Notes: generated from the letters alone by a model not told the origin. A DNA stretch of 64,000 nucleotides from JANNWF01 sp052390415 (GCA_052390415.1 JBQTGY010000053.1:1-64000); one strand, 5' to 3'; shown: positions 15,975 to 25,439, counted from the first letter of the stretch. A program made the numbers and translations.

Positions 15975-18853
15975 AGAACGGCTGCCTGAAAGTCGAAGGA
16001 GAGTGATTTGTCGGCGGGTTGCACCAAATTGCCCTGGATGAAGTCGATACCGGACATCCACAGCGTAGCCGCCGCTTGGGCGTCCTCGACTCGCTGTGCA
16101 ACCACCATCAGACCTTTGTCATGCGCTCGTCTGACCAATCGCCCAAGCTCAGCTTTGAGGGTCGCCGACTGCGTACCGGTGACGAATTTTGGAGCAAGTT
16201 TGATAAATGACACCGGCAGTCGCTCCAGCACTAGGTCAGCAATGTCCCCCGATGCCATTCGACTCAGGCAAAAGCCGACGCCGAGAGGCACCAATTTGTT
16301 GCAAAACACCTGCACGGCCTCAACGTGGGCCTCGACACTGTCGAGCGTCATGTCAATGATCAGCGAGGAGCCCGGCACGCCGCGCGTCTTCAGTTGCGCG
16401 GCGATCCACTGTGCTTGGTCAGGCGTGGTCAGCGTGCTCGCCGATTGGCTGACGAACAACCTGACCGGCTGGCCTTCAGCGCGGCGCATATCGATGACTC
16501 GCATCGCCTGCGCCACTACCCAGCGATCAATGTCCACGATCAGATCATGCGATTCAGCCAGTGGCAGCACCTGCGCCGCCGTCAGCAAATTGCCACCCTC
16601 ATCGCGAAGTCGGAGCAAGGTCTGATACTGCGACTCTTCGCCACCTTGCACGGCGACGATCGGCTGGTAAATCAACTCGAAACTGTCTTGCGCGATGGCG
16701 GTGCGGATGGTTTCCAACATCGCCGCAGTCTGTGACTGATCGGCACGCTTGGGCGGCTCAAAACTCTTGACACCCTTGTCGGTCGCTCGCGCTTCGCGAC
16801 TCAAGCGTTCGGAAGCGTTCAACAAGGCGCTGGCGTCCGCAAATCCGAAACGAAGTGCACAGATGCCGATGGAAGGCCGCAGTCGCACCGGTCGGCTTTC
16901 GATCTCGAACGCGTGAGCCGCCAGCGCCGAACGGATGGCGATCGCATGGATCTCAAGCTCGGCATCGGCCCGGCCCTGGCTCAGCACGATGAAACCGCCG
17001 TCGCTGAAGCGCGTCGCCAACTCGCCCTCATCCAACAATTTGACCAGCACTCTCGCAGTTTCAGTGAGCAGTTTTTCGATGCCGGAAAGGCCCAATTTCT
17101 CTCGCAACTGTGGCAAGCCGTCCAGATCGATGAAGAGCATTCCGCCCGGCGCTTCGCGCACGTCCGCTGCCGCAATCAATTCCGAAATGCGATCCAGCAC
17201 ATGCGAGCGGAAGTAGAGACCGGTTGCGGGATCGCGCGGGTCGCGCTCGGCCACCTTGCGCTGCAAGGCACGCGCACGCTTGACCCGATTGCTGACCGCG
17301 GCGATCAGGTGTTTGGGACGGATCGGCTTGGACAAAAAGTCATCGCCGCCGGCTTCGAGGGCGTCATAGTGTTTGTTGACGTCGCTCTCGCCAGACAGAA
17401 ACACAATGGGGGTCTGCAGGAACTCCTCGCGCTCTCGGATCAGCGCGGTCAATTCCGTGCCGTCACAGTCGGGCATGTAGAGGTCCATCAACACCATGTC
17501 GGGTCGGAACTCCTCCATCGCCTTCAACACTTCAAATGCCTCGAGCACGACGCGCGCTTCCATGCCGGCATTGCGCAGAATGGACTCGGCGAAAAGTGCC
17601 TGCGAACGATCGTCTTCCACGATGAGCACGCGAAACGTCTCTTCGGTGCTGCCTTCCATCAACGACTGCAGCTTGGCGATGACCTCTTCGATGCTGCGCG
17701 GCTTGATCAGCAGCGAGTCGGCACCCGCTCGGCGCGCTGACAAACGCACCGGCACGCTGTCTTCGCTGCTCAACACCATCAGCAATACGCGCGAGTTGGT
17801 GCGCTCGCGAGTGCTCTTGAGGACCGGTCCAATGTCTTCGATGGCACTGGCAAAGCTGGCGTCGACGATGACCAGATCCGGCGGCAAGGCAGCCAGAATT
17901 TCCTTGAGTTCGTCTGCACTCTCGAGCAGCTCAAGTTCGTAGCCGATGGTCTCCAATTGTTGGTCAAGCTCAACCGACAAGGCGCTGCTGTCGGAGAGGT
18001 GGTAGATGCGGCCGCTGGCGCGGTTTTGAATTGCCGGACGCTTGGCGGCGGGTACAGGTGGCGGGCTTGGCTTGTTTGGTCCCGCGCCGCCGATGGCCGC
18101 AGCGGCTTTGGCACCCAGGCTGGCGGCGGTAATGATCGGCTTGGGTGCGGCGATGCTGCTGGGCGGACCGGGTGGCGACGGCGGTGTCGCTTGCGGGAGC
18201 TTGGCAACTACGGTGTCCGCGCCAGTTCGGGCAGTGGGATTGGAGACCGCGGCCGCGGCGACATTCGCAAGCGCTGAAGTATTCACGATCTCGAGGGAGC
18301 TGCTGGCACCCGCTTCAAGCGCGGCGGTCAGGGCCTCTTCATCGACACCAAAACCAATCGGATCGTTGGTTGCGCCTTGCGCGTACTCGACTCTCGCATA
18401 CGCGATGGGAGTTGCCGGAGTGGCGTCACTTCCCCAGCGCCGCCAGTAGTGAGAGGGTGGCATCTCGATTCTTGCGGAATCCAGTTCGGTACCCGTCGCT
18501 GGCGCGGGCTGACTCCGAAGCAACTCGGGAGTTCCGGCCGGCGCCATCGAATCCAGCAATGCCTTCAGCTTTCGATCCGCGGCGCCATCGGGCAATGCCT
18601 CGGCACTCAAAAAGCCATCGAGAATCGTTTCAATCGCGTGCAACTGCTGACTGACCTCCAGCGCCCCGTGGGTGCCTGCGGCGCCTGCGAGCCTTTGCAT
18701 ATCCTCGAACAACAACGCAAGGCCATTGATGTCCCAGCCAAGGTCGCAGGAATGCCGAACGCGGCGCGCCAGGTTGTCGACCCGGTTCGGCAGGTGCTTC
18801 AAGAACGCGAGTCTGAGCTCGGCGCGCTGCTGGCTATCGTGGTGAGCGTGCAT
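15971..18853 (-). CDS. Multidomain response regulator: degenerate Hpt, two receivers, degenerate GGDEF and EAL
   Basis: 960 residues. The N-terminal Hpt-like helices contain QRLAGAAGTHGA, with Gln where the phospho-His is expected. After an Ala/Pro-rich linker come a receiver (VIVDAS) and a second, canonical one (LIVEDD, VLMDLYMPDCDG, LSKPI). The GGDEF site reads FSDGGF and lacks the Glu; the EAL site reads QTLLR and the DDFGTG loop is replaced by LSRMASGD. Both enzymatic domains therefore look dead, as in FimX-type c-di-GMP effectors, although the EAL start ELIYQPIV is kept. Overlaps the hybrid kinase gene by four bases, so the two probably act in one relay. Confidence 0.9.
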   Translation of the reverse strand: MHAHHDSQQRAELRLAFLKHLPNRVDNLARRVRHSCDLGWDINGLALLFEDMQRLAGAAGTHGALEVSQQLHAIETILDGFLSAEALPDGAADRKLKALLDSMAPAGTPELLRSQPAPATGTELDSARIEMPPSHYWRRWGSDATPATPIAYARVEYAQGATNDPIGFGVDEEALTAALEAGASSSLEIVNTSALANVAAAAVSNPTARTGADTVVAKLPQATPPSPPGPPSSIAAPKPIITAASLGAKAAAAIGGAGPNKPSPPPVPAAKRPAIQNRASGRIYHLSDSSALSVELDQQLETIGYELELLESADELKEILAALPPDLVIVDASFASAIEDIGPVLKSTRERTNSRVLLMVLSSEDSVPVRLSARRAGADSLLIKPRSIEEVIAKLQSLMEGSTEETFRVLIVEDDRSQALFAESILRNAGMEARVVLEAFEVLKAMEEFRPDMVLMDLYMPDCDGTELTALIREREEFLQTPIVFLSGESDVNKHYDALEAGGDDFLSKPIRPKHLIAAVSNRVKRARALQRKVAERDPRDPATGLYFRSHVLDRISELIAAADVREAPGGMLFIDLDGLPQLREKLGLSGIEKLLTETARVLVKLLDEGELATRFSDGGFIVLSQGRADAELEIHAIAIRSALAAHAFEIESRPVRLRPSIGICALRFGFADASALLNASERLSREARATDKGVKSFEPPKRADQSQTAAMLETIRTAIAQDSFELIYQPIVAVQGGEESQYQTLLRLRDEGGNLLTAAQVLPLAESHDLIVDIDRWVVAQAMRVIDMRRAEGQPVRLFVSQSASTLTTPDQAQWIAAQLKTRGVPGSSLIIDMTLDSVEAHVEAVQVFCNKLVPLGVGFCLSRMASGDIADLVLERLPVSFIKLAPKFVTGTQSATLKAELGRLVRRAHDKGLMVVAQRVEDAQAAATLWMSGIDFIQGNLVQPADKSLSFDFQAAVL

Positions 18854-18910
18854 GCCCGCTGAGCGGTTCTCCTTGGGACTTATAACTATACCGGCAGGGT
18901 CAATCGGGTG

Positions 18911-19483
18911 TCAGCGCGTAGCAACCCGCAGCAGGCGCCGGATCACCCACATCACGGTAAACAAAAGCAAAAGGCTGCCGGCGACGACCAACAGCAAAGC
19001 CAGCCAAGGATTGACGAAGGCAAACGGTAGGGCTGCCATGGCCAACCCGTCCTCGCTCGCCGACGCCATCCAGTTGCTCACGGGTTCGGGCGAAGTATTG
19101 ATCACTGCGCGCGTTGCCGACTTCAGCGCATGCGCCGAAAGTGCCGCCGCTGAGCCTGCCAGCAAGCCAGCGGTACTCAGGCCCGTCTCCGCGTCACCCA
19201 GCGCCGCACCCGCCAGAAACGCACCGATCGGAATTCGCACCAGTGTTTGCAACAGGTCCCAACCGGAGTCGACGCCGGGAATCTTGTCGGCGCTGAATTC
19301 GACCACGGTCAGCACACCGGAAACCGTCAATACCCATGGCGACTGGCACAGCGCAAGCTCGCCGGGCAGGCTGATCCATCCGCTGAGTCCTGCCAGACCA
19401 ATGGCGAACACCGCCAGGTACGCACGCACTCCCGCGATCCAAGCCAAGGCAACCGCAAGGGCGTAAAGCTGGGCTTCGTTCAT
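18911..19483 (-). CDS. DUF4126 integral membrane protein
   Basis: 190 residues with about four to five hydrophobic helices, a Gly-rich second half and a C-terminal segment LLLLFTVMWVIRRLLR. The pattern GVRAYLAVFAIGL near the start, FSADKIPGVDSGWDLLQTLV in the middle and the Ala/Gly-rich DAETGLSTAGLLAG stretch fit the DUF4126 family, whose function is unknown. It ends 57 bases upstream of the response regulator start on the same strand and could share its transcript. Confidence 0.8.
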   Translation of the reverse strand: MNEAQLYALAVALAWIAGVRAYLAVFAIGLAGLSGWISLPGELALCQSPWVLTVSGVLTVVEFSADKIPGVDSGWDLLQTLVRIPIGAFLAGAALGDAETGLSTAGLLAGSAAALSAHALKSATRAVINTSPEPVSNWMASASEDGLAMAALPFAFVNPWLALLLVVAGSLLLLFTVMWVIRRLLRVATR

Positions 19484-19591
19484 CGCGGGCGACAGGCTTG
19501 TTCAGGAAGACCGAGTATAGGACGCACGGCGGGCCCGCTGAATACGTACGGCGGTCGCAATTCTTGACGAGGCGCGCTGCGCGGGCGATAA

Positions 19592-20350
19592 GTGCCCGCC
19601 CCTTCCCCCAGTGATCGCGACGTGTCGACGCCGGAGCCTCGTTTTGTAATCGTGCCGCACCGTTCGCGGATGCGCATTTCCTGGCTGCTGACTGCGTTGG
19701 CGTGGCTGGCTTCCTTGGTGCTGGTCTGGCAGCTGTCGATCCACTATGCCGCACCGAAAATGCAGCGACTGACCGTGGAACAAGCCAGTTTGCGTGAAGA
19801 GCGCAACGACCTGCGCAGCGAGTTGGATCGGGTGATGGCCGAGTTGGCGTTGGCGCAGCGTTCCGATCAGGTCACGCGTGGTGCCTCGCAGACCCTGCAG
19901 GCGACCTTGGCCGAGCGCGATGAAGAAATTGCCGCCTTGCGAGCAGACGTCGGATTCTATGAGCGCCTGGTCAGTGGCAGCGCACAGCGCCAGGGACTCA
20001 ACGTCCACAGTCTGGAAATGTCGATCGCGGAGGCCGGAAGTGTCCGCTACGCGATTACACTTACCCAATCCTTGAAAAAGGGTGCGTTGACGCGAGGCGA
20101 GGTGTCGTTGGCGGTGGAGGGGACGCTGGACGGCAGGCTGACCGAACTCGACTGGCGCAAATTGAGGCAAGACGCTGACGCCGCGCCACAGGCGTTTGAG
20201 TTCCGCTATTTCCAGCAGATCGAAGGCATCATCATGCTGCCTCCGAATTTTCTGCCGCAGCGTGTGCGGGTGACCGCGCGCTCTGCCGGCCAACCCACTG
20301 AGCGCGTTTTCCCATGGCGCGATTTGCAGACAACGCAAAAAGGATCCTGA
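19592..20350 (+). CDS. Membrane-anchored coiled-coil protein (DUF6776-like)
   Basis: 252 residues from a GTG; a later start (GTG or ATG within the first 27 codons) is possible. One membrane helix (about 29-48, ISWLLTALAWLASLVLVW), then a coiled coil to about residue 125 (LREERNDLRSELDRVMAEL), then a beta-rich periplasmic domain with EFRYFQQIEGIIMLPPNFLP. Topology is like cell-envelope proteins with MreC-like layout. Its neighbour two bases downstream is a bactofilin, which suggests a role in cell shape or envelope organisation. The family name is from memory of this conserved neighbourhood. Confidence 0.72.
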   Translation: MPAPSPSDRDVSTPEPRFVIVPHRSRMRISWLLTALAWLASLVLVWQLSIHYAAPKMQRLTVEQASLREERNDLRSELDRVMAELALAQRSDQVTRGASQTLQATLAERDEEIAALRADVGFYERLVSGSAQRQGLNVHSLEMSIAEAGSVRYAITLTQSLKKGALTRGEVSLAVEGTLDGRLTELDWRKLRQDADAAPQAFEFRYFQQIEGIIMLPPNFLPQRVRVTARSAGQPTERVFPWRDLQTTQKGS

Positions 20351-20352
20351 GC

Positions 20353-20844
20353 ATGTTCGGCAGTGAGAAAAGCAAAGCTCCGCGTTCGGTGGCTTCAGGC
20401 GTTGAGACCTTGATTGGAAGCCAGGTCACCATCCGTGGTGATCTGACTTTCAGCGGCGGTCTGTACGTCGAAGGCACCGTGCATGGGTCTGTGGTGTCAG
20501 AGACCGGCGCTGGCGACGCGGTGTTGACGCTGGCCGAGCGCGGCAGCATCCACGGCGAAGTGCGGGCGCCGCACGTGGTCGTCAACGGGCAGCTCAGTGG
20601 CGATGTGTATGCCAGTGATCGCATCGAACTGGGCGCCAGCGCGCGGGTGCAGGGCAACCTGTACTACAAGGTGATTGAGATGGCCGCCGGCGCCGTGGTC
20701 AGCGGACGCATGATCCACGGTGACGCGCCCAAACAACTGCCGAAGCCGGAAGTTGCGCCAGCGACGAGCAAGAGTGGCGAATCCAAGCCTGGTGAAGGCA
20801 AGTCCGCTGAAGGCAAGCGCGAGCGCAGCGAAGCGGCAGCATAG
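20353..20844 (+). CDS. Bactofilin (polymer-forming cytoskeletal protein)
   Basis: 163 residues. The core (about 15-115) is a right-handed beta-helix with repeated hydrophobic-Gly turns: LIGSQVTIRGDLTFSGGLYV, EGTVHGSV, SIHGEVRAPHVVVNGQLSG. The C-terminal tail is Lys/Glu/Ser-rich and disordered. Bactofilins polymerise without nucleotide and place envelope enzymes. The start at 20353, two bases after the previous stop and preceded by AAGGA, fits the family N-terminus better than the upstream frame. Confidence 0.92.
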   Translation: MFGSEKSKAPRSVASGVETLIGSQVTIRGDLTFSGGLYVEGTVHGSVVSETGAGDAVLTLAERGSIHGEVRAPHVVVNGQLSGDVYASDRIELGASARVQGNLYYKVIEMAAGAVVSGRMIHGDAPKQLPKPEVAPATSKSGESKPGEGKSAEGKRERSEAAA

Positions 20845-20994
20845 GTGGGCAAGCGCGAGCGCAGCGAAGCGTCTGCTTGATTTCAGTCTCATTCGCGTCC
20901 ATGTACAGGGTCTGCGTTGGGGAGAAACGCCACACCCGCCCGCAGCCATTGGATCGGTCAGTCGGCTATCGGAACACCATTGGGACAATCGGCC

Positions 20995-21354
20995 ATGCAA
21001 GCAGCACCTACCTATCAACAGCTGGAACAGCCGCTTGTATTGACAGCGGCGGCAGCCAGCAAAGTGCGCCAGTTGATTGCCGAAGAGGGCAATGACGCAC
21101 TCAAGCTGCGCGTGTACATCCAGGGCGGCGGATGTTCGGGTTTCCAGTATGGCTTCGAGTTCGACGAGGCCCGTGCCGAAGACGATGCGGCGGTTGAACG
21201 TGATGGCGTTCTGCTGCTGGTGGACCCGCTGAGCCTGCAGTATCTGTTGGGTGCGGAAGTCGATTACACCGAAAGTCTGCAGGGGGCGCAGTTCGTCATT
21301 CGTAATCCCAATGCCAAGACCACGTGCGGTTGCGGGTCCTCATTTGCGGTCTGA
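20995..21354 (+). CDS. erpA: Iron-sulfur cluster insertion protein ErpA
   Basis: 119 residues of the A-type carrier family. The three ligand cysteines are present: Cys47 in GGGCSGFQYGF and Cys111/Cys113 in TTCGCGSSF. ErpA passes [4Fe-4S] or [2Fe-2S] clusters to apoproteins such as those of isoprenoid synthesis. The start was placed at 20995, where the conserved domain begins; the open frame back to 20917 has no family similarity. Same direction as the bactofilin and nudC. Confidence 0.93.
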   Translation: MQAAPTYQQLEQPLVLTAAAASKVRQLIAEEGNDALKLRVYIQGGGCSGFQYGFEFDEARAEDDAAVERDGVLLLVDPLSLQYLLGAEVDYTESLQGAQFVIRNPNAKTTCGCGSSFAV

Positions 21355-21369
21355 CTGGCGCGTCAGACC

Positions 21370-22305
21370 ATGAGTACAAAAAAAGCTCCCAACCTGTTTG
21401 CCGGGTCGAGTCTGGACCGTGCCGCCGAGCGCCGGGACGATCCGGCATGGCTGGCAGCGGCATGGCCAAGCGCCTCCTTGTTGCTGGTCGACTTCGAAGG
21501 TCGGGCGGCGCTCGACCCAAGCACGACGGCATTTGCCAACCTTCGCGCCAGCGAATTCCCTGCCGCGCTAGTCAGTCAGGCCAGTTTCTTGGGCGTGCAG
21601 GGTGATCGCCCCTATTTTGCCCTGGCCGCGGAAGCCTTGGATGCGGATCGACGTTCCGGGCCGTGGACATGGACCGGTCTGCGCGAAGCGGCCGGCCAGT
21701 TGTCGGCCTTTGAGGCAGGTTTGTTTGCATATGCAAAGGCGTTGCTGTTGTGGCAGACGCGGGCACGCTTCTGCCCCGCGTGCGGCACCGCGACGCAGCT
21801 GCGCCGCGCTGGCCACAGCACCCGTTGCGGAAATGCGGATTGTGGGCTTGAGCAATTTCCGCGTACCGACGCGGCGATCATTGTGTTGGTCACCGATGGC
21901 CCGCGCGCCCTGATTGGGCGTCAGGCGGGCTGGCCGCGCAAGCGCTATTCAACGCTCGCCGGATTTGTCGAACCGGGTGAATCGCTCGAGGATGCCTTGC
22001 GTCGAGAGGTGTTTGAAGAGTCGGGCGTACGGGTTGGCGAGTGCCAATATCAAAGCTCGCAGCCGTGGCCGTTTCCCGCCTCGTTGATGTTGGGTTTTCG
22101 TGCGCAAGCCGTGAACCCGACCATCACCTTGGGCGATGAGTTGGAGGACGTGCGCTGGATTTCAGCCAACGATCTGCTTGATGAGGTCGAGCGCGGCAAT
22201 TTGCGAATGCCGTTTCCAATTTCGGTGAGCTTTCGTCTGTTGGCCGATTGGCTGCTCGAGTCCGCCGATCCAGATCGCGTGCGCACCTTGCTTCCTGGCG
22301 CCTGA
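21370..22305 (+). CDS. nudC: NAD(+) diphosphatase / NAD-cap RNA decapping hydrolase NudC
   Basis: 311 residues. The N-terminal domain is divergent as usual. A zinc ribbon follows (FCPACGTATQ and CGNADCGLEQFPR, four cysteines) and then the Nudix box GFVEPGESLEDALRREVFEE with SGV. The downstream SQPWPFPASLMLGF is the SQPWPFPxS signature that separates NudC from other Nudix enzymes. It cleaves NAD(H) to NMN and AMP and removes NAD caps from RNA. Starts 15 bases after erpA, so probably cotranscribed. Confidence 0.95.
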   Translation: MSTKKAPNLFAGSSLDRAAERRDDPAWLAAAWPSASLLLVDFEGRAALDPSTTAFANLRASEFPAALVSQASFLGVQGDRPYFALAAEALDADRRSGPWTWTGLREAAGQLSAFEAGLFAYAKALLLWQTRARFCPACGTATQLRRAGHSTRCGNADCGLEQFPRTDAAIIVLVTDGPRALIGRQAGWPRKRYSTLAGFVEPGESLEDALRREVFEESGVRVGECQYQSSQPWPFPASLMLGFRAQAVNPTITLGDELEDVRWISANDLLDEVERGNLRMPFPISVSFRLLADWLLESADPDRVRTLLPGA

Positions 22306-22355
22306 GTGGCGCAACCAAAGCGCTGGGCGAAATCACCACGCAAGCAGAAGATCCT

Positions 22356-22450
22356 CAGCGCAGAGACGCAAAGAACGCAGAGACAGCCGGTTGGGTCTTG
22401 AGCGCCCGAACCGCCTACTTCTCTGCGTCCCTCTGCGTTCTCTGCGCCTC
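22356..22450. repeat. Inverted repeat of the GCGCAGAGA type
   Basis: Left arm CGCAGAGACGCAAAGAACGC (22360-22379, continuing AGAGA) and right arm read in reverse GCGCAGAGAACGCAGAGGGA are near-identical, about 35 bases apart. The arms are themselves made of CGCAGAGA sub-repeats. Similar CAGAGA-type inverted repeats occur between genes in many unrelated environmental bacteria. It lies between nudC and ampE. Confidence 0.7.
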
Positions 22451-22562
22451 CGCGTTGAGGCTTTGCTCTGGATGTTGTGACGGTCCACTGTGACCGACGA
22501 CGGCATGCCCGCGACCGCTACAATCGTGATCACTGGGCGCATGCCTGTCGGGAAGTCTGTCG

Positions 22563-23492
22563 ATGTCCGCTGCGTTGATTGCGGTTGTGGTCGCCTTGCT
22601 GCTGGGTCATCGCTTGCCCGAGCCGGGCTCGTGGCGTCGCTTCGGCTGGTTCGACGCCTGGACCGTGAGCGTCAATGCCCGTCTGGGCAGACCCGCCGCT
22701 GCGGATGTGGGCGGCATGCTGGTGCTGCTCTTGCCCGTGGTGGGACTCGCGATCCTGCAATTCGTGCTCGCCAGCCGCATGCTCGGGTTCCCAGCCTTCG
22801 TGCTCAGCGTATTGGTGCTGTTTGCATGCTGGGGCCCGCGCGATCTGGATCGCGACGTCGAAGCCGTTCTCGATGCCGACGATCCCGATCAGCAACGCCG
22901 CGCGGCCGCTCCCCTGTTTCCGGTTGGGCCTCCATCCATTGCCAGCCGTGATCTGGTCGATGCGGCTTTTTCAGAAGCGTTGCGGCGCTGGTTCGGCGTG
23001 CTGTTCTGGTTCTTGTTGCTGGGGCCCAGCGGTGCGTTGTTGTTTCGCCTCACGCAGATCCTGCTGACTGCCAACCCGCCGCCACCGATTTCGCCGTTGG
23101 CGACCCTGCGTCTGGTGATGGCGTGGCCGGTGGCGCAACTGATGACCTTGGGCCTGGCACTTGCAGCCAGTTTTGACGCTGTCTTCGTGGCCTGGCGTGA
23201 GTGGCATCAGCAACGCGGCGAAGGTTGGTTGGCGTCCGACACCGGGTTCCTGCAGGCGGCGGGTCGGGCCAGCGTGGTCTTCGAACTGGCCGCTGAAGCC
23301 GAGCCCGTCGCCGAGGAGTCCGGAACCGAGGAGTCGACGCCCGCAGGTGAGATGGATGCCAGCATCGGCGGCGATGCCGAGCCGATCTGCAGCGTGCCGG
23401 CCTTGCGCGATGCCATGAGTCTGATCTGGCGTGTACTAATAGTGTGGCTGACCGTGATCGCGTTGCTGGTGCTGGCGGGTTTCGTCAGCTAG
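22563..23492 (+). CDS. ampE: AmpE-like inner membrane protein
   Basis: 309 residues with four hydrophobic segments. The early WRRFGWFDAW, the central FGVLFWFLLLGPSGALLFRL, and DAVFVAWREWHQQRGEGW match the AmpE/CobD-like family. In enterobacteria ampE follows ampD and modulates beta-lactamase induction; here no ampD is visible next to it, so the physiological role is open. An acidic stretch (AEAEPVAEESGTEES) precedes the last helix. The gene ends in a palindromic repeat shared with the convergent neighbour. Confidence 0.8.
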   Translation: MSAALIAVVVALLLGHRLPEPGSWRRFGWFDAWTVSVNARLGRPAAADVGGMLVLLLPVVGLAILQFVLASRMLGFPAFVLSVLVLFACWGPRDLDRDVEAVLDADDPDQQRRAAAPLFPVGPPSIASRDLVDAAFSEALRRWFGVLFWFLLLGPSGALLFRLTQILLTANPPPPISPLATLRLVMAWPVAQLMTLGLALAASFDAVFVAWREWHQQRGEGWLASDTGFLQAAGRASVVFELAAEAEPVAEESGTEESTPAGEMDASIGGDAEPICSVPALRDAMSLIWRVLIVWLTVIALLVLAGFVS

Positions 23493-23556
23493 GAGCCTCC
23501 TCACATAAGCGAAGCGAAGGCGCGCGCAGCGCGTGAACTTGCGCGGCTGCTCCTAC
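23490..23556. repeat. REP-like palindrome between ampE and the MFS-acyltransferase gene
   Basis: TAGGAGCCTCCTCACATAAG at the left and GGCTGCTCCTACG at the right form an imperfect inverted repeat, with GCGCGCAGCGCG in the middle. The ampE stop (TAG, 23490-23492) is the first base triplet of the left arm, and the convergent gene's stop (CTA read in reverse, 23553-23555) is the TAG of the right arm. It may serve as a bidirectional terminator. Confidence 0.7.
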
Positions 23557-25439
23557 GCGCGATCGCCACGCAACGCTCTGACTTTCGCCTCCAATACCGC
23601 CGCCGTTGCCTCCGCCGCTGGCAGGGCCGCGTCAGCCATCAGGCCGACCTCTGCGCGCAGGCGTCTGGGCACACGCAAGCGGCGCAATTGCGAGTCGCGC
23701 TTGCTCCACATGCTGGTCCACATGCCGGTGAGCGCCAACGGCACTACCGGGACCGGGCGGGTCTTGAGGATGCGTTCGACGCCTTGCCGGAAGGTGGCGA
23801 TTTCGCCGTCCTTGGTGAGCGCGCCTTCCGGGAAAATGCCGATCAGCTCGCCGTCGGCCAAGGCACGGTCGACTTCTTCGAACGCGCGCTGCATCAGCTG
23901 CGGATCCTCCTTGGACCCGGCGATCGGAATGGCGCGCGCGCTCTTGAATATCCAGCGCAGAATCGGGAAGTTGAAGATCTTGTAGTACATGACAAAACGA
24001 ATCGGCCGCGGCACGGCCCCGCCGATCAATAGCGCGTCGACATAGCTGACGTGGTTGCACACGATCAGCGCGGCGCCTTCATCGGGGATGTGTTGCTCGA
24101 TGCCGCGGGTGTCCAGACGGTAAAACAGCTTGATCAGCACCCAGCATGCAAAGCGCATCGCAAATTCGGGCACCAGCGTAAAGATATAGATCGCCACCAG
24201 CGCATTCAGCACGGCGGTCAACAGGAACAGTTCCGGGATGCTGAAGCCCGAACTGAGAAAGAGGATGGCCAACAACGAGGCCGCCACCATGAACAGCGCG
24301 TTCAAGATGTTGTTGGCGGCAATCGTCCGCGACAACTGCGCGCGTGGCGCACGTTGTTGGATCAAGGCGAACAGCGGCACGATGTAGAAGCCACCGAACA
24401 CGCCGATCAAGGCGAGATCCATGACGATTCGCCAGCTACCTTCGGCGGCAAGAAACTGCCGCCAGGTAAGGTCCAGCACGACGGCGGCCTGTGGCTGCGC
24501 GAAGTACAGATCGACGCCGAACACGGTCAGGCCGAGCGCGCCCAGCGGCACCAAACCAATTTCCACGGTGCGTCGGGACAACACTTCACACAGCAACGAA
24601 CCCGCGCCGATTCCGACCGTGAACACCATCATGACCAATTGCGCGACGCTGGCGTCGCCACCGAGATAGACCGCGGCGTAGTTGGGAATCTGCGCCAGGA
24701 AAATCGCCCCGAAGAACCAGAACCAGCTGATTCCGAGCACCGAATTCAGCACCGCGCGATTGCCGCGCAGGCAGCCCAGCGTGCTCACCGTCAGCGCGAC
24801 CAGATTCCAGCGCAGGCGCAGGTCGGGCGCGGTCGCCGGCGCATTCGGTATTTTCCGGCTGCTCAGCCAACCCAGCACGGCAATCACGATCACCGTGGCG
24901 GACACGTATTGAGTGCCGTTGGCAAAACCCTGAATCAACCAACCGCCGAGCATGGAGCCGATCAAGATGGTCAGGAAGGTGCCGGCTTCCACCAGCGCAT
25001 TGCCGCCGACCAGTTCCTCGGGCTTCAGCGCCTGCGGCAGGATGGCGTATTTGAGCGGTCCGAACAGAGCGCTGTGCGTGCCCATCAGAAACAGCACGAA
25101 CATCAGAAATGGCAGCGATTCGAAGGCAAAGCCGACCGCCGCCAACAGCATGATGACGATTTCGAACACCTTGATCAGCCGGATGGTGTTCGACTTTTCG
25201 AATTTCTCGGCCCATTGCCCTGCGAGTGCCGAAAACAGGAAGAACGGCAGAATGAACAGGCCGGCGGCGAGATTGGTCCAGACAAGTTTGTCTTCAGCGC
25301 TCAGGCTGATTGCGCCGAAGGCAATCAAGATGATCAAGCTCTGCTTGAACACGTTGTCGTTGAACGCACCCAGCGCCTGGGTGACGAAGAACGGCAGAAA
25401 GCGGCGTTGCCCAAGCAGGGCGAATTGCGATTGCGACAT
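23553..25439 (-). CDS. MFS transporter-PlsC acyltransferase fusion (LplT-Aas-like)
   Basis: 628 residues. The first 420 form a major-facilitator transporter of the lysophospholipid (LplT) type, with FVTQALGAFNDNVFKQSLII at the start and FGPLKYAILPQALKPEELVG later. The last 200 residues are a PlsC/LPLAT acyltransferase with HX4D motif NHVSYVDA and FPEGALTKDGE. Such proteins flip lysophospholipids inward and reacylate them. Unlike full LplT-Aas fusions, no acyl-ACP synthetase domain follows, so acyl donor activation must come from elsewhere. The stop codon lies in a palindromic repeat. Confidence 0.9.
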   Translation of the reverse strand: MSQSQFALLGQRRFLPFFVTQALGAFNDNVFKQSLIILIAFGAISLSAEDKLVWTNLAAGLFILPFFLFSALAGQWAEKFEKSNTIRLIKVFEIVIMLLAAVGFAFESLPFLMFVLFLMGTHSALFGPLKYAILPQALKPEELVGGNALVEAGTFLTILIGSMLGGWLIQGFANGTQYVSATVIVIAVLGWLSSRKIPNAPATAPDLRLRWNLVALTVSTLGCLRGNRAVLNSVLGISWFWFFGAIFLAQIPNYAAVYLGGDASVAQLVMMVFTVGIGAGSLLCEVLSRRTVEIGLVPLGALGLTVFGVDLYFAQPQAAVVLDLTWRQFLAAEGSWRIVMDLALIGVFGGFYIVPLFALIQQRAPRAQLSRTIAANNILNALFMVAASLLAILFLSSGFSIPELFLLTAVLNALVAIYIFTLVPEFAMRFACWVLIKLFYRLDTRGIEQHIPDEGAALIVCNHVSYVDALLIGGAVPRPIRFVMYYKIFNFPILRWIFKSARAIPIAGSKEDPQLMQRAFEEVDRALADGELIGIFPEGALTKDGEIATFRQGVERILKTRPVPVVPLALTGMWTSMWSKRDSQLRRLRVPRRLRAEVGLMADAALPAAEATAAVLEAKVRALRGDRA

